Origin: Mucilaginibacter achroorhodeus
Lineage (GTDB): Bacteria; Bacteroidota; Bacteroidia; Sphingobacteriales; Sphingobacteriaceae
Assembly: GCF_007846095.1 (NCBI RefSeq)
Contig: NZ_VOEI01000001.1
Span: 434,001 to 498,000, forward strand
Reading direction: 5' to 3'
Length of the DNA stretch: 64,000 nucleotides
In this document: positions 8,195-19,844 of the stretch, one piece after another
Position numbering within the stretch: the stretch's first letter is position 1
How the letters are laid out: every line of letters begins with the position of its first letter
Notes under the pieces: model-generated
The model's input: only the letters and a program-made list of their open reading frames with translations
What the model was told of the DNA's origin: nothing
The model's database searches: none
Translations under genes and position numbers: made by a program

Positions 8195-9061
8195 TTAACT
8201 ATTGTCTAAAACCGATTGCAGATATGCCCCGTAACCGCTTTTAGCATATTTTTGCGCCAATTCCTTTAATCTGTCAGCATCTATATAGCCCATTAAATAC
8301 GCCACTTCTTCAATACAGCCTATTTTTTTAGACTGGCGTTTTTCAATCACGCGTACAAATTCGGTAGCATCACTCAATGAGTCGAAAGTACCGGTATCTA
8401 ACCAAGCCGTACCGCGGTCCATTACACCAACATGCAGGTTACCTTGCTTAAGGTATTCTTTATTTACGTCGGTTATTTCGTACTCGCCGCGAGGGGAAGG
8501 TGCGATATGTTTAGCTATTTCAACTACGCTGTTGTCATAAAAATACAAACCCGGTACAGCGAATTTCGATTTTGGCTGCTGAGGTTTTTCTTCAATAGAT
8601 ATGGCTTTATTATCGGCATCAAATTCAACAACGCCATAACGCTCAGGGTCGGCAACCGGGTAGGCAAAGATAGCTGCGCCATCTATATTGCTAAAGCTTT
8701 GCAACAACTTACTGAAGCCCGATCCATAAAAGATATTATCGCCCAGCACCAGGGCCACTTTATCTTTACCCACAAACTCGGCACCTATCACAAAGGCTTG
8801 TGCAAGGCCATTTGGTTTCTCCTGCACTGCGTACTCAAATTTACAGCCTAACTCCTCACCCGTGCCCAAAAGGCGTTTAAAACCAGCGTTGTCTTCAGGC
8901 GTAGTGATGATCAAAATTTCGTTTATCCCTGCAAGCATTAATACCGACAGTGGATAATAGATCATCGGTTTATCATAAATAGGCATCAATTGTTTGCTTA
9001 TAGCCTTTGTTATTGGATAAAGCCTTGTGCCCGAGCCACCAGCTAAAATGATACCTTTCAT
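8195..9061 (-). CDS. rmlA: Glucose-1-phosphate thymidylyltransferase
   Basis: RmlA (RfbA) joins dTTP and glucose-1-phosphate to dTDP-glucose, the entry step to dTDP-rhamnose and other dTDP-sugars. The 288-residue protein has the signature [20 protein letters not shown] at residue 8, then [11 protein letters not shown], the metal-binding LGDNIFYG, and [20 protein letters not shown]. Length and motifs are full. It is the last gene of a minus-strand set fcl-rmlD-rmlA. rmlB and rmlC are not in the window. Confidence 0.94.
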   Translation of the reverse strand: MKGIILAGGSGTRLYPITKAISKQLMPIYDKPMIYYPLSVLMLAGINEILIITTPEDNAGFKRLLGTGEELGCKFEYAVQEKPNGLAQAFVIGAEFVGKDKVALVLGDNIFYGSGFSKLLQSFSNIDGAAIFAYPVADPERYGVVEFDADNKAISIEEKPQQPKSKFAVPGLYFYDNSVVEIAKHIAPSPRGEYEITDVNKEYLKQGNLHVGVMDRGTAWLDTGTFDSLSDATEFVRVIEKRQSKKIGCIEEVAYLMGYIDADRLKELAQKYAKSGYGAYLQSVLDNS

Positions 9062-9103
9062 AGTATAATGAATGTGTGATTTAGTGAATGTAGAATTGCT
9101 TAT

Positions 9104-9961
9104 CTAATTTTCCAGTTTACCGATGCAAACCTTTAAACTATCCTCCCATTGTGGAATATCAAGATTGAATGTTTGTTTGATTTTTGACTTATCCATCACA
9201 GAATACACCGGTCTTTTGGCCGGCGTTGGGTATTCAGTTGTAGGGATAGGTAATACTTTTACGCCGGTACCTGCAAGCTCGTGTATCTGCTTTGCAAAGC
9301 CATACCAAGTGGTACTACCATCATTAGCGTAATGATACAGGCCATATTTGGTTATGCCTGAGCTGATGATTTCGGTTACGGTCTTTGCGAGGTCAATGCC
9401 GTAGGTTGGCGTACCTGTTTGATCACTGATCACTTTTATCTCACCGCGTTCTTTGCCGATGCGCAAAATGGTTTTCACAAAATTGTTGCCGTGCTCTGAA
9501 TACAACCAACCGGTACGGATAATGAAATACTTGTTTAAAACAGTTGGAATAATAAGTTCGCCATCTAATTTAGATTGGCCATATACGCTTACCGGTGCCG
9601 TGCTGTCTTCTTCGTTCAAGGGTGTGTTCCCGTCACCACCAAATACAAAGTCCGTTGAAATATGGATGAGGACCGTATCATAGGAATTGCAAAGATCTGA
9701 AAGGTTTTCTACACCTGTTTTGTTAACAGCATACGCGGTTTCCCGGTCGTTTTCAGCTTTGTCAACCGCGGTGTAAGCTGCGCAATTGATACAGTGAGTT
9801 GGATCATGCTTAGCGAATAGCTTTTCCAATGAATTTACATCAAGAATATTTGCCTCCGATTCATCAGGAAAGACGTAGCCTTCAAGCGCCTTGTCTTCAA
9901 CTACCTCTTTCAGGCAGTTACCTAACTGCCCCGATGCACCAAAAACTAAAATCTTTTTCAT
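9104..9961 (-). CDS. rmlD: dTDP-4-dehydrorhamnose reductase
   Basis: RmlD reduces dTDP-4-dehydrorhamnose to dTDP-L-rhamnose with NAD(P)H. The 285 residues belong to the extended short-chain dehydrogenase class: Rossmann motif GASGQLGNC at residue 8, active-site YGQSKLDGE (Tyr-xxx-Lys), and RTGWLYSEHGNNFVKTI. The segment ISDQTGTPTYGIDLAKT is typical of RmlD. It sits 42 bases upstream of rmlA and 18 bases downstream of fcl, so the three are probably co-transcribed. Confidence 0.93.
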   Translation of the reverse strand: MKKILVFGASGQLGNCLKEVVEDKALEGYVFPDESEANILDVNSLEKLFAKHDPTHCINCAAYTAVDKAENDRETAYAVNKTGVENLSDLCNSYDTVLIHISTDFVFGGDGNTPLNEEDSTAPVSVYGQSKLDGELIIPTVLNKYFIIRTGWLYSEHGNNFVKTILRIGKERGEIKVISDQTGTPTYGIDLAKTVTEIISSGITKYGLYHYANDGSTTWYGFAKQIHELAGTGVKVLPIPTTEYPTPAKRPVYSVMDKSKIKQTFNLDIPQWEDSLKVCIGKLEN

Positions 9962-9979
9962 AAAGTTTCTAAAGAAGCT

Positions 9980-10912
9980 TTAACCTTTGTATTTATTCAA
10001 AAAATCAGCGTAGGCCAATTTAATACCATCAGCCAGTTCGGTTTTATAGGACCAGCCTTTTTCGGCCAGCTTAGAAACATCCATTAATTTACGTGGAGTA
10101 CCATCCGGTTTAGTGGTATCAAATTCAAGTGTGCCGTTATAGCCCACAATATCTTTTATTAACATAGCGAGGTCTTTTATGGAGATCTCTTTACCACTAC
10201 CGATGTTGATGAATCCTGCTTCATCATAATTTTGCATTAAATAGTAGCAGGCCTCTGCCAAATCATCAGCAAATAAAAATTCCCTTAAAGGCGAACCGCT
10301 GCCCCATATGGTAACACTTGGGGCGCCTTGCTCCTTCGCTTCATGAAAACGGCGGATCAACGCCGGCAGCACATGCGAGTTTTGCGGATGGTAATTATCA
10401 TTATAACCGTAAAGGTTAGTAGGCATTACCGAGATAAAATTACAGCCATACTGCGCACGGTAGGCATCGCACATTTTAATGCCAGAGATCTTGGCAATGG
10501 CATAGGGCTCGTTAGTTGGTTCTAACAAACCCGTAAGCAATGCATCCTCGTGCAGCGGTTGTGGCGCCATCTTAGGGTAGATACAGCTCGAACCCAAAAA
10601 CATCAGTTTTTTAACGCCATTAACATGCGACGAGTTGATGATATTATTTTGGATCTGCAGGTTATCATAAAGAAATTCTGCACGGTAAGTGTTATTGGCT
10701 ACTATACCTCCCACTTTAGCAGCTGCCAAGAATACATACTTCGGCTTTTCGGTGGCGAAAAAATCAGCTACTGCCTGTTGGTTACGGAGATCAAGTTCCG
10801 ATGAAGTGCGCGTTATCAGATCAGTAAAACCTTCGTGCTGCAGTTTACGCATGATTGCAGAACCCACCATACCACGATGGCCCGCTATAAATATTTTAGA
10901 ATCTTTGTTCAT
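9980..10912 (-). CDS. fcl: GDP-L-fucose synthase
   Basis: Fcl (WcaG) epimerises and reduces GDP-4-keto-6-deoxy-mannose to GDP-L-fucose. The 310-residue protein has the nucleotide-binding motif [10 protein letters not shown] near residue 12, the conserved [14 protein letters not shown], the catalytic [14 protein letters not shown] (Tyr-xxx-Lys), and [18 protein letters not shown]. The partner enzyme GDP-mannose 4,6-dehydratase (gmd) is not in the window, so it must be encoded elsewhere. Being beside rmlD and rmlA, it fits synthesis of a rhamnose- and fucose-containing surface polysaccharide. Confidence 0.94.
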   Translation of the reverse strand: MNKDSKIFIAGHRGMVGSAIMRKLQHEGFTDLITRTSSELDLRNQQAVADFFATEKPKYVFLAAAKVGGIVANNTYRAEFLYDNLQIQNNIINSSHVNGVKKLMFLGSSCIYPKMAPQPLHEDALLTGLLEPTNEPYAIAKISGIKMCDAYRAQYGCNFISVMPTNLYGYNDNYHPQNSHVLPALIRRFHEAKEQGAPSVTIWGSGSPLREFLFADDLAEACYYLMQNYDEAGFINIGSGKEISIKDLAMLIKDIVGYNGTLEFDTTKPDGTPRKLMDVSKLAEKGWSYKTELADGIKLAYADFLNKYKG

Positions 10913-10918
10913 TTTTAA

Positions 10919-11026
10919 AGTTCATTGGTTCATTAGCTCATTAGTTCGTTGGTGGCATAATGGCAAGTGCTATATCTCTAACTTTACCTTAATAAACCAT
11001 TGAATAAGTTAACTAATGAACTATTA
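10919..11026. repeat. Octad-phased inverted array (AGTTCATT type)
   Basis: The left arm consists of 8-base units in phase from 10919 (AGTTCATT, GGTTCATT, AGCTCATT, AGTTCGTT). The right arm (10995-11026) has 8-base units that resemble their reverse complements (AACCATTG, AACTAATG, AACTATTA). It fills the spacer between the DUF3467 gene, whose stop codon it overlaps, and fcl. It is the only array in the window with period 8 rather than 7. Confidence 0.7.
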
Positions 11027-11335
11027 TGCCTGCCCCATTGTGCCGCCGAAATTCATGGGGAATGCCGGCGGATCATTTTGGATCTTGATACGGCCGTGGG
11101 CCTCTTCAAAGCGGTCTATGTTATCTTGCAATGCTCCAACTAATCTTTTTGCATGTTCTGGAGTTAGTACCACGCGCGATTTAACCTTGGCTTTTGGAAC
11201 ACCCGGCATTACACGGATAAAATCGACAACAAACTCTGAGCTTGAGTGCGTAATAATAGCCAGGTTTGAGTAGATACCCTCGGCCATTTCTTCGCTTAGT
11301 TCAATGCTGATTTGGTTTTCGTTCTGTTCTTCCAT
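11024..11335 (-). CDS. DUF3467 family protein
   Basis: A 103-residue acidic protein starting MEEQNENQISIELSEEMAEG. I chose this ATG because the upstream frame runs through the rpoC terminator. The conserved core is GIYSNLAIITHSSSEFVVDF, then PKAKVKSRVVLTPEHAKRL, which is the DUF3467 pattern. The domain has no known reaction. In Bacteroidota the gene is regularly found just after rpoC, as here, though separated from it by an intrinsic terminator, so it may depend on read-through or its own promoter. Confidence 0.85.
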   Translation of the reverse strand: MEEQNENQISIELSEEMAEGIYSNLAIITHSSSEFVVDFIRVMPGVPKAKVKSRVVLTPEHAKRLVGALQDNIDRFEEAHGRIKIQNDPPAFPMNFGGTMGQA

Positions 11336-11349
11336 AGCGCAAAAGTAGT

Positions 11350-11390
11350 TAAAAAAAGCAAAGCCTTCCGTTTGCACAGAAGGCTTTGCT
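11350..11390 (-). terminator. Intrinsic terminator after rpoC
   Basis: On the minus strand a 12-bp stem (11357-11368 with 11379-11390) closes a 10-base loop and is followed at once by a run of seven T. It lies 21 bases beyond the rpoC stop and should end the tuf-rpl-rpo transcript. Confidence 0.9.
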
Positions 11391-11410
11391 AAAGTATTTA
11401 AAAAATCTGA

Positions 11411-14400
11411 TTAAGCTTCTACTTCCTCAGTTTTAGAGGCCATTAAGCGGTCAAACTCTTCCTGAGAACCTACGCGGATATTTTCATAATCGCGCATACC
11501 GGTTCCTGACGGGATCAAGTGACCTACAATAACGTTCTCTTTCAGGCCAAGCATGTTATCGCGTTTACCGGCGATAGCTGCTTCGTTCAGTACTTTTGTA
11601 GTTTCCTGGAACGATGCCGCAGAGATGAACGATTTGGTACCTAACGATGCCCTTGTGATACCTTGAAGCATTGGGCTTGAAGTTGCAGGGATTGCGTCCC
11701 TTACCTCAACCAGTTTCATATCACGGCGTTTCAACATTGAGTTTTCGTCTCTCAGTTTACGCAATGAAATGATCTGACCAGCTTTCAGGTTTGTAGAATC
11801 ACCAGGCTCAACAACAACTTTCTTGTCGTAGATGTCGTCGTTCTCCATCATGAAATCCCAGCTGTCAACAGCTTCTCTTTCAAGGAAACGGGTATCACCT
11901 GCATCCTCAATAGCTACTTTCTGCATCATCTGGTGAACGATAACCTCAAAGTGTTTATCGTTGATCTTCACACCCTGTAAGCGGTAAACCTCTTGTATAC
12001 CGTTTACCAGGTACTCTTGCACGGCAGCAGGGCCTTTAATTGCAAGGATATCTGCCGGAGAGATAGAACCATCAGATAATGGCATACCAGCTTTAACAAA
12101 GTCATTATCCTGTACAAGGATGTGTTTAGACAATGGTACAAGGTATTTTTTAACCTGTCCGTCTTTACTTTCAATGGTTATCTCGCGGTTACCACGTTTA
12201 ACACCACCTAAAGTTACCACACCATCGATCTCAGTTACAACTGCAGGGTTAGATGGGTTACGTGCTTCAAATAACTCGGTTACACGTGGAAGACCACCCG
12301 TAATATCTCGCGTTTTACCGGTTGAACGAGGAATTTTAGCAATAACTTGTCCGGTTTGCAGTTTGTCGCCTTCATCTACAGAAATGTGGGCACCTACCGG
12401 GATGTTGTAGCCTTTAACAACATTACCTTTATTATCTACTATCTGGATAGCAGGGTTCTTGGTTTTGTCGCGTGTATCTATAATTACTTTTTCGCGGTGA
12501 CCTGTTTGCTCGTCGCTTTCCTCACGGAAAGTAACACCTTCTAATACCGACTCAAACTGAGCGATACCTGCAAACTCAGATATAATTACCGCGTTGTACG
12601 GATCCCATGAACAGATACGGTCGCCTTTGGTAACGGTTGCACCGTCTTTAATGTACAGGTATGAACCGTAAGGTATGTTGTTGGTTACAATTACCTTGTT
12701 GGTACCTGCCTCAATGATACGGAACTCGCCAGAACGGCCTAATACCACATCAACAGCGCCATCTTCGGCAGTTTCGTAACTAACGGTACGTACGTTTTCA
12801 AACTCGATAACACCATCAAATTTAGCGTTGATCTGTGATTCAGCCGCGATGTTTGATGCAGTACCACCCACGTGGAAGGTACGAAGTGTTAACTGTGTAC
12901 CCGGCTCACCGATAGACTGTGCAGCAATTACACCTACAGCCTCGCCCATTTGCACGCGTTTACCGCTTGCAAGGTTACGGCCATAACATAATGAACACAC
13001 ACCACGCTTGCTTTCGCAAGTTAACACTGAACGTATTTCAACACCCTCAAGCGGAGAGTTCTCTATTTTCTTAGCGATCTCTTCAGTGATATCTTCACCG
13101 GCAGCTACTAAAAGCTCATTGGTGATAGGGTCATGAACATCATGCAGGGTTGTACGGCCCAAAATACGATCGTATAATGGCTCAACAATATCCTCGTTAT
13201 CTTTTAGTGCAGTTGTGTAGATACCACGTAGTGTACCACAATCAACCTCACCTACGATCATATCCTGTGCTACGTCATGTAAACGACGGGTTAAGTAACC
13301 AGCATCCGCTGTCTTCAACGCCGTATCCGCCAAACCTTTACGCGCACCGTGGGTAGAAATAAAGTACTCCAATACCGACAAACCTTCTTTAAAGTTTGAA
13401 AGGATAGGGTTTTCAATGATCTCACCACCTGAACCTGATTTTTGCGGCTTAGCCATCAAACCACGCATACCTGCAAGCTGACGGATCTGCTCTTTAGAAC
13501 CACGTGCACCAGAGTCAAGCATCATGTAAACAGAGTTGAAGCCCTGGTTATCGTTGCTCAGGATATCCATTACATTCGCAGTTAAGCGATTGTTGATACG
13601 TGTCCAGATATCGATGATCTGGTTGTAACGCTCATTGTTGGTAATGAAACCCATGTTATAGTTATTCATCACTTCCTCAACTTCTTTTGAAGCCTGGTCG
13701 ATCAGTTTAACTTTTTGTTCCGGGATGTTGATGTCTTTAAGGTTAAATGAAAGACCACCACGGAATGCCATCTGGAAGCCTAATTCCTTGATATCATCCA
13801 GGAACTGTGCTGCGCGTGCCATACCGGTAGTTTTCACTACCTCACCAATAATATCACGTAGTGATTTTTTGGTTAACAACTCATTTATATAACCTACCTC
13901 TTCTGGTACGTGCTGGTTAAATAACACTCGGCCTACGGTAGTTTCAATCAATTTAGTAACGATGCTGCCATCGCGCTCTTTAACACGGCCTTTTACTTTA
14001 ATAAAGGCGTGCAGGTCAATTTTCTTCTCGTTGTAAGCGATGATCACCTCTTCTGCAGAGTAGAAAGACAGATCCTGACCTTTAACAACACGGGTCTCAT
14101 CAGTTTTACGGCCTTTGGTTATGTAGTACAAACCAAGCACCATGTCCTGAGATGGTACCGTAATTGGTGTACCATTTGCCGGGTTAAGGATGTTGTGCGA
14201 TGCAAGCATTAATACCTGGGCTTCCAAAATTGCTGCGTTACCAAGCGGTACGTGCACAGCCATCTGGTCACCGTCAAAGTCGGCGTTGAACGCGGTACAG
14301 GTTAATGGGTGCAGCTGGATAGCCTTACCTTCAACCAGTTTAGGCTGAAACGCCTGGATACCTAACCTGTGCAGCGTAGGCGCACGGTTTAGCAATACAG

Positions 14401-15700
14401 GGTGGCCTTTAAGTACGTTCTCCAAAATATCCCAAACTAATGGGTCTTTACGGTCAACTATCTTTTTGGCAGATTTTACTGTTTTAACCACACCGCGCTC
14501 AATCATTTTGCGGATGATAAACGGTTTAAACAGCTCGGCAGCCATATCCTTTGGTAAACCACACTCGTGCAGTTTAAGGTTAGGACCTACAACAATTACC
14601 GAACGTGCAGAGTAGTCAACACGTTTACCCAAAAGGTTCTGACGGAAACGGCCTTGTTTACCTTTCAGGATATCTGAAAGTGATTTCAAAGCACGGTTAC
14701 CTTCAGTTTTAACTGCGTTAACTTTACGTGAGTTATCAAATAACGAATCTACAGCTTCCTGCAGCATACGTTTCTCGTTACGTAAAATTACTTCCGGTGC
14801 TTTTATCTCGATCAAACGTTTTAAACGGTTGTTACGAATAATTACACGGCGGTAAAGGTCGTTTAGATCGGAAGTAGCGAAACGGCCACCTTCCAATGGT
14901 ACTAACGGGCGTAACTCAGGAGGTATAACCGGAACGATCTTAACGATCATCCACTCAGGGTTATTCTCGATACGTGTTTTTGAACCACGGAAAGCCTCAA
15001 CAACCTGAAGACGTTTTAACGCCTCGTTTTTACGTTGCTGCGAAGTTTCGTTAGCTGCCTGGTGGCGCAGGTTGTATGAAAGCTCATCTAAATTGATGCG
15101 TCTTAACAATTCCTCAAGCGCTTCGGCACCCATTTTAGCCACAAATTTTTGTGGGTCTTTGTCATCCAGGTACTGGTTTTCTTTTGGTAAAGTATCCAGG
15201 ATATCCAGGTATTCTTCTTCTGTAAGGAAATCCATTTTAGAGATCCCGTCAGATTCTTTAACACCCGGCTGTATAACTACATATCTTTCATAATAAATGA
15301 TCAGGTCGAGCTTTTTGGTTGGTAAGCCCAGCAGGTAACCAATTTTGTTTGGCAACGAGCGGAAATACCAGATGTGCGCAACCGGAACCACCAGATTGAT
15401 GTGGCCCATACGCTCGCGACGAACCTTTTTCTCAGTTACTTCAACACCACAACGGTCACACACTATACCCTTGTAACGGATACGTTTGTATTTACCGCAA
15501 TGACATTCATAATCTTTAACCGGACCAAAAATACGCTCGCAGAACAAACCATCACGCTCAGGTTTGTAAGTACGGTAGTTAATGGTCTCCGGCTTTAAAA
15601 CCTCACCGCTCGAACGCTCCAGGATAGACTCCGGAGAGGCCAAACTGATGGTAATGGTGGTGAAGTTACTTTTGATTTTATTATCCTTTTTGTAAGACAT
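11411..15700 (-). CDS. rpoC: DNA-directed RNA polymerase subunit beta'
   Basis: The protein of 1429 residues is full length for a Bacteroidota beta'. The N-terminal zinc-binding site is seen at [20 protein letters not shown]. The catalytic motif [12 protein letters not shown] begins at about residue 472, its three Asp holding the active-site magnesium. The bridge-helix and trigger-loop region follows ([20 protein letters not shown], then RTFHVGG), and a second zinc cluster is in [13 protein letters not shown]. It is the last gene of the large operon and is separated from rpoB by 148 bases filled by a heptad-phased repeat array rather than by the usual short gap. Confidence 0.98.
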   Translation of the reverse strand: MSYKKDNKIKSNFTTITISLASPESILERSSGEVLKPETINYRTYKPERDGLFCERIFGPVKDYECHCGKYKRIRYKGIVCDRCGVEVTEKKVRRERMGHINLVVPVAHIWYFRSLPNKIGYLLGLPTKKLDLIIYYERYVVIQPGVKESDGISKMDFLTEEEYLDILDTLPKENQYLDDKDPQKFVAKMGAEALEELLRRINLDELSYNLRHQAANETSQQRKNEALKRLQVVEAFRGSKTRIENNPEWMIVKIVPVIPPELRPLVPLEGGRFATSDLNDLYRRVIIRNNRLKRLIEIKAPEVILRNEKRMLQEAVDSLFDNSRKVNAVKTEGNRALKSLSDILKGKQGRFRQNLLGKRVDYSARSVIVVGPNLKLHECGLPKDMAAELFKPFIIRKMIERGVVKTVKSAKKIVDRKDPLVWDILENVLKGHPVLLNRAPTLHRLGIQAFQPKLVEGKAIQLHPLTCTAFNADFDGDQMAVHVPLGNAAILEAQVLMLASHNILNPANGTPITVPSQDMVLGLYYITKGRKTDETRVVKGQDLSFYSAEEVIIAYNEKKIDLHAFIKVKGRVKERDGSIVTKLIETTVGRVLFNQHVPEEVGYINELLTKKSLRDIIGEVVKTTGMARAAQFLDDIKELGFQMAFRGGLSFNLKDINIPEQKVKLIDQASKEVEEVMNNYNMGFITNNERYNQIIDIWTRINNRLTANVMDILSNDNQGFNSVYMMLDSGARGSKEQIRQLAGMRGLMAKPQKSGSGGEIIENPILSNFKEGLSVLEYFISTHGARKGLADTALKTADAGYLTRRLHDVAQDMIVGEVDCGTLRGIYTTALKDNEDIVEPLYDRILGRTTLHDVHDPITNELLVAAGEDITEEIAKKIENSPLEGVEIRSVLTCESKRGVCSLCYGRNLASGKRVQMGEAVGVIAAQSIGEPGTQLTLRTFHVGGTASNIAAESQINAKFDGVIEFENVRTVSYETAEDGAVDVVLGRSGEFRIIEAGTNKVIVTNNIPYGSYLYIKDGATVTKGDRICSWDPYNAVIISEFAGIAQFESVLEGVTFREESDEQTGHREKVIIDTRDKTKNPAIQIVDNKGNVVKGYNIPVGAHISVDEGDKLQTGQVIAKIPRSTGKTRDITGGLPRVTELFEARNPSNPAVVTEIDGVVTLGGVKRGNREITIESKDGQVKKYLVPLSKHILVQDNDFVKAGMPLSDGSISPADILAIKGPAAVQEYLVNGIQEVYRLQGVKINDKHFEVIVHQMMQKVAIEDAGDTRFLEREAVDSWDFMMENDDIYDKKVVVEPGDSTNLKAGQIISLRKLRDENSMLKRRDMKLVEVRDAIPATSSPMLQGITRASLGTKSFISAASFQETTKVLNEAAIAGKRDNMLGLKENVIVGHLIPSGTGMRDYENIRVGSQEEFDRLMASKTEEVEA

Positions 15701-15715
15701 AGCTCTTTTTTTGAA

Positions 15716-15848
15716 GGTGAAAGGTGAAAGGTAAAAGGCGAAAGGCTTTTAAAACCTATCACCCTATATCCTCTTCCTTTTTTATAATGTTTTGTAAATG
15801 GTGAAAAGTGTAGCTAAAGCTTATACCTTTCACCTTTACCCTTTTACC
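15716..15848. repeat. Heptad-phased inverted array (GGTGAAA type) between rpoB and rpoC
   Basis: From 15716 the units GGTGAAA, GGTGAAA, GGTAAAA, GGCGAAA and GGCTTTT follow in exact 7-base phase. The right arm (15824-15851) has TACCTTT, CACCTTT, ACCCTTT and TACCTTA, also in phase and complementary to the left units. It reaches the stop codon of rpoB. Transcription of rpoC must pass through it. Confidence 0.8.
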
Positions 15849-18800
15849 TTATTCCAAGGTGATATCCAAACCTAAACCTCTTAGCTCGTGAACCAATACG
15901 TTGAATGATTCTGGCACTGATGGTGTTGGCAGGTTCTCGCCTTTAACAATAGCTTCGTATGTTTTGGCACGGCCGATGACATCATCCGACTTAACGGTAA
16001 GTATCTCCTGTAGAATGTTTGCTGCACCGAATGCCTCCAATGCCCAAACCTCCATCTCACCAAAACGCTGACCACCGAACTGAGCTTTACCACCCAGCGG
16101 CTGTTGTGTGATAAGCGAGTACGGACCGATAGAACGGGCGTGCATCTTATCATCAACCATGTGGCCCAGTTTAAGCATGTAGATAATACCTACAGTAGTT
16201 TGCTGGTCAAAACGATCGCCGGTTAAGCCGTTGTACAAGTAAGTACGGCCAGATTCCGGTAATTTAGCTTTGCTTATCCACTCTTCTACCTCGCTGTGGC
16301 TTGCACCATCGAAAATAGGCGTAGCGAATTTCATACCCAGCTCTTTACCGGCCCAACCTAATACGGTCTCATAGATCTGACCAAGGTTCATACGTGAAGG
16401 TACACCAAGTGGGTTCAACACAATATCAACCGGGGTACCATCTTCTAAGAAAGGCATATCCTCGTCACGTACAATACGTGCAACAATACCTTTGTTACCG
16501 TGGCGGCCCGCCATCTTATCACCTACTTTAAGTTTACGTTTCTTAGCGATGTAAACCTTAGCCATCTGTACAATACCTGATGGCAGCTCATCACCCACGC
16601 TGATAGCAAACTTATCACGACGGTAAGCACCCAGTTCTTCGTTAACTTTAATACCGTAGTTATGAAGTAACGTTTTTATCTGGTCGTTCTTGTCGTCATC
16701 AGTTGTCCATTTAGTTGGATTGATGTTCTCGTAGTTTAATTCGGCAAGTATTTTTTGAGTGAACTTAACACCTTTAGCTACGTAAAGCTCTTTGTAAACG
16801 TTGTAAACACCTTGTGATGTTTTACCGTTAACTATCTCAAACAACTTATCAACTAAAGTAGCTTTAAGTTCTCTGATCGCTTTTTCGTGTTTAGCATCAA
16901 GTTTCTCAATTTGTGCTTTCTCTTCAGATTTGGTGGTCTTTTTAGCACGGCTGAAAAGTTTGGTATCAATAACAACACCCGCAATTGAAGGCGGAGTTTT
17001 TAATGATGCATCCTTAACGTCGCCTGCTTTGTCACCAAATATGGCACGTAACAGTTTCTCTTCCGGTGAAGGATCTGACTCACCTTTAGGGGTAATCTTA
17101 CCGATAAGGATATCGCCTTCTTTAACCTCGGCACCGATACGGATGATACCGTTCTCATCAAGGTCTTTTGTAGCTTCTTCAGATACGTTAGGGATATCAG
17201 GTGTCAGTTCCTCTTCACCGCGTTTAGTATCACGTACTTCAAGTTCAAACTCTTCAACGTGAATTGAAGTGAATATATCCTGAGACACTACGCGCTCAGA
17301 TATAACGATAGCATCCTCAAAGTTATAACCTTGCCAAGGCATGAATGCCACTTTAAGGTTACGGCCAAGAGCAAGCTCACCATTCTGCGTTGCATAACCT
17401 TCACAAAGTACCTGTCCTTTTTCAACCCGCTGGCCTTTTTTAACAATTGGCTTAAGGTTGATGGTAGTGCTTTGGTTGGTTTTCTTAAACTTGGTTAGCA
17501 AGTAAGTTTTGCTATCACCGTCAAATGATATTAAACGGTCAAGCTCATTACGGTCATATTTAATAGTGATCTGGTTAGCATCAACATACTCAACCACACC
17601 ATTGCCTTCGGCATTGATAAGGGTACGAGAGTCTTTTGCTACACGGCCTTCCAAACCAGTACCTACAATTGGCGCCTCAGGGCGTAAAAGCGGCACGGCC
17701 TGGCGTTGCATGTTTGATCCCATCAATGCACGGTTTGCGTCATCATGCTCTAAGAACGGAATTAAAGATGCAGCGATAGACGTGATCTGGTTTGGAGCAA
17801 TGTCCATCAGATCCAGTCTTTCCGGCTCAATTACCGGGAAGTCGCCCTCGTAACGTGCTTTTACACGCGGAGTAGCAAATTCACCTTTATCATCATATAC
17901 TGCGTTTGCCTGGCCAATGGTTTTACCATCTTCATCTTCTGCAGACAGGTAAATAACCGGCTCATCAACTTGTACTTTGCCATCAACAACACGTTTGTAC
18001 GGTGTTTCGATAAAGCCTAAGTTGTTGATCTTAGCGTGTACACACAAAGAAGAGATCAAACCGATGTTCGGCCCTTCCGGTGTTTCAATGGTACACAACC
18101 TACCATAGTGGGTATAGTGAACGTCACGAACCTCGAAACCTGCACGCTCACGTGACAGACCACCTGGCCCAAGGGCTGACAGACGACGCTTGTGCGTGAT
18201 CTCTGCCAGTGGATTGGTTTGGTCCATGAACTGTGAAAGCTGGTTGGTACCGAAGAACGAGTTGATAACTGATGACAGTGTACGCGCGTTGATCAGGTCG
18301 GTAGGTGTGAACACCTCGTTGTCACGAATGTTCATACGCTCGCGGATGGTACGTGCCATACGCGCTAAACCTACACCAAACTGAGCGTAAAGCTGCTCAC
18401 CAACGGTACGCACACGACGGTTTGATAAGTGGTCAATATCATCCACCTCAGCTTTTGAGTTGATGAGTTTGATCAAATACTTAACAATCGCGATGATATC
18501 CTGCTTGGTTAATACTTTGATCTCGTCAGAAGTATCCAGTTTCAATTTACGGTTAATGCGGTAACGGCCCACATCACCCAGGTCATATCGTTTATCAGAG
18601 AAGAATAACCTGTCAATGATACCGCGTGCGGTTTCCTCATCAGGTGGTTCTGCGTTACGCAGCTGGCGGTAGATGTGCTCAACCGCTTCTTTCTCTGAGT
18701 TTGAAGTATCTTTTTGTAAAGTATTGTATATAATGGTATAATCACCACTGGTAGAGGCATCTTCCTTGTTAAGGATGATGGTTTTAACACCAGCATCGAT

Positions 18801-19652
18801 GATCATATCGATATGGTCATCTTCCAATACGGTCTCGCGCTCAAGGATGATCTCGTTACGGTCGATAGAAACTACCTCACCGGTATCTTCATCTACGAAG
18901 TCTTCAACCCATTTCTTAAGTACCCTTGCGGCAAGCTTACGGCCAATAAATTTCTTAAGGCCAGATTTGCTTACTTTAACTTCGTCTGCAAGTTCAAATA
19001 ACTCCAGGATATCTTTATCAGAGTCATAACCAATTGCACGAAGCAGCGTTGTAACCGGGAATTTCTTTTTACGGTCAATGTATGCATACATCACGTTGTT
19101 AACGTCTGTAGCAAACTCTATCCATGAACCTTTGAAAGGGATAACACGGGCAGAGTATAATTTTGTACCGTTGGTGTGGCGGCTTTGGCCAAAGAACACA
19201 CCTGGTGAGCGGTGCAGCTGTGATACGATCACACGCTCGGCACCATTGATAACAAATGTACCTTTAGGCGTCATATATGGGATGGTACCCAAGTATACGT
19301 CTTGCACAATTGTTTCAAAATCTTCGTGCTCAGCATCGTTACAGCTAAGGCGAAGTTTTGCTTTTAATGGCACACTGTAAGTTAACCCACGCTCAATACA
19401 CTCGCGTATATCATAACGAGGCGGGTCAATAAAATAATCAAGAAACTCTAAAACGAAGATGTTTCTTGAATCTGAGATAGGAAAGTTTTCTGCAAATACT
19501 TTAAACAAGCCCTCTTTGTGGCGGTTGTCTGAAGTAGTTTCTAATTGAAAAAATTCCTGGAAAGATTGTAACTGTACATCCAGGAAATCCGGGTATTCAA
19601 GTACCTTTCTGCTGGTTGCAAAGTTTACTCTTTGGTTATTATCGTTTGCCAA
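15849..19652 (-). CDS. rpoB: DNA-directed RNA polymerase subunit beta (TTG start)
   Basis: The protein of 1267 residues has all beta-subunit landmarks: [20 protein letters not shown] in the rifampicin-binding region, then [20 protein letters not shown], the [11 protein letters not shown]-type region, and the C-terminal [20 protein letters not shown] clamp motif. The start deserves a note. The expected N-terminus [11 protein letters not shown] is read from a TTG at 19650-19652; an in-frame TAA lies five codons upstream and no ATG is available. The spacer to rplL is 192 bases and contains a hairpin. It is followed by rpoC. Confidence 0.97.
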   Translation of the reverse strand: MANDNNQRVNFATSRKVLEYPDFLDVQLQSFQEFFQLETTSDNRHKEGLFKVFAENFPISDSRNIFVLEFLDYFIDPPRYDIRECIERGLTYSVPLKAKLRLSCNDAEHEDFETIVQDVYLGTIPYMTPKGTFVINGAERVIVSQLHRSPGVFFGQSRHTNGTKLYSARVIPFKGSWIEFATDVNNVMYAYIDRKKKFPVTTLLRAIGYDSDKDILELFELADEVKVSKSGLKKFIGRKLAARVLKKWVEDFVDEDTGEVVSIDRNEIILERETVLEDDHIDMIIDAGVKTIILNKEDASTSGDYTIIYNTLQKDTSNSEKEAVEHIYRQLRNAEPPDEETARGIIDRLFFSDKRYDLGDVGRYRINRKLKLDTSDEIKVLTKQDIIAIVKYLIKLINSKAEVDDIDHLSNRRVRTVGEQLYAQFGVGLARMARTIRERMNIRDNEVFTPTDLINARTLSSVINSFFGTNQLSQFMDQTNPLAEITHKRRLSALGPGGLSRERAGFEVRDVHYTHYGRLCTIETPEGPNIGLISSLCVHAKINNLGFIETPYKRVVDGKVQVDEPVIYLSAEDEDGKTIGQANAVYDDKGEFATPRVKARYEGDFPVIEPERLDLMDIAPNQITSIAASLIPFLEHDDANRALMGSNMQRQAVPLLRPEAPIVGTGLEGRVAKDSRTLINAEGNGVVEYVDANQITIKYDRNELDRLISFDGDSKTYLLTKFKKTNQSTTINLKPIVKKGQRVEKGQVLCEGYATQNGELALGRNLKVAFMPWQGYNFEDAIVISERVVSQDIFTSIHVEEFELEVRDTKRGEEELTPDIPNVSEEATKDLDENGIIRIGAEVKEGDILIGKITPKGESDPSPEEKLLRAIFGDKAGDVKDASLKTPPSIAGVVIDTKLFSRAKKTTKSEEKAQIEKLDAKHEKAIRELKATLVDKLFEIVNGKTSQGVYNVYKELYVAKGVKFTQKILAELNYENINPTKWTTDDDKNDQIKTLLHNYGIKVNEELGAYRRDKFAISVGDELPSGIVQMAKVYIAKKRKLKVGDKMAGRHGNKGIVARIVRDEDMPFLEDGTPVDIVLNPLGVPSRMNLGQIYETVLGWAGKELGMKFATPIFDGASHSEVEEWISKAKLPESGRTYLYNGLTGDRFDQQTTVGIIYMLKLGHMVDDKMHARSIGPYSLITQQPLGGKAQFGGQRFGEMEVWALEAFGAANILQEILTVKSDDVIGRAKTYEAIVKGENLPTPSVPESFNVLVHELRGLGLDITLE

Positions 19653-19791
19653 GGTGTTATAATTTTAATTTATTAAACCTGTTTTGTATGCGGCTTTTAG
19701 TAACTCAGAAGCCTGTGCTACTGTAATTTAAGGGATGGGATGAACCACAAACCACAACCCTCTTATATAACGACGTATATAAACAGCAATA

Positions 19792-19817
19792 GACCCCGAC
19801 CAAAAATGGTCGGAGTC
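19792..19817 (-). terminator. Hairpin between rplL and rpoB (candidate attenuator)
   Basis: On the minus strand GACTCCGACC and GGTCGGGGTC form a 10-bp stem with one G-T pair around a 6-base loop. No T-run follows (TATTGCTGTTT), so termination would be partial. In E. coli an attenuator and an RNase III site lie in the same place and lower rpoBC expression relative to the ribosomal proteins; the parallel here is inferred. Confidence 0.6.
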
Positions 19818-19844
19818 TGATGCTATTTTGTGCGGAGGGTTAAA

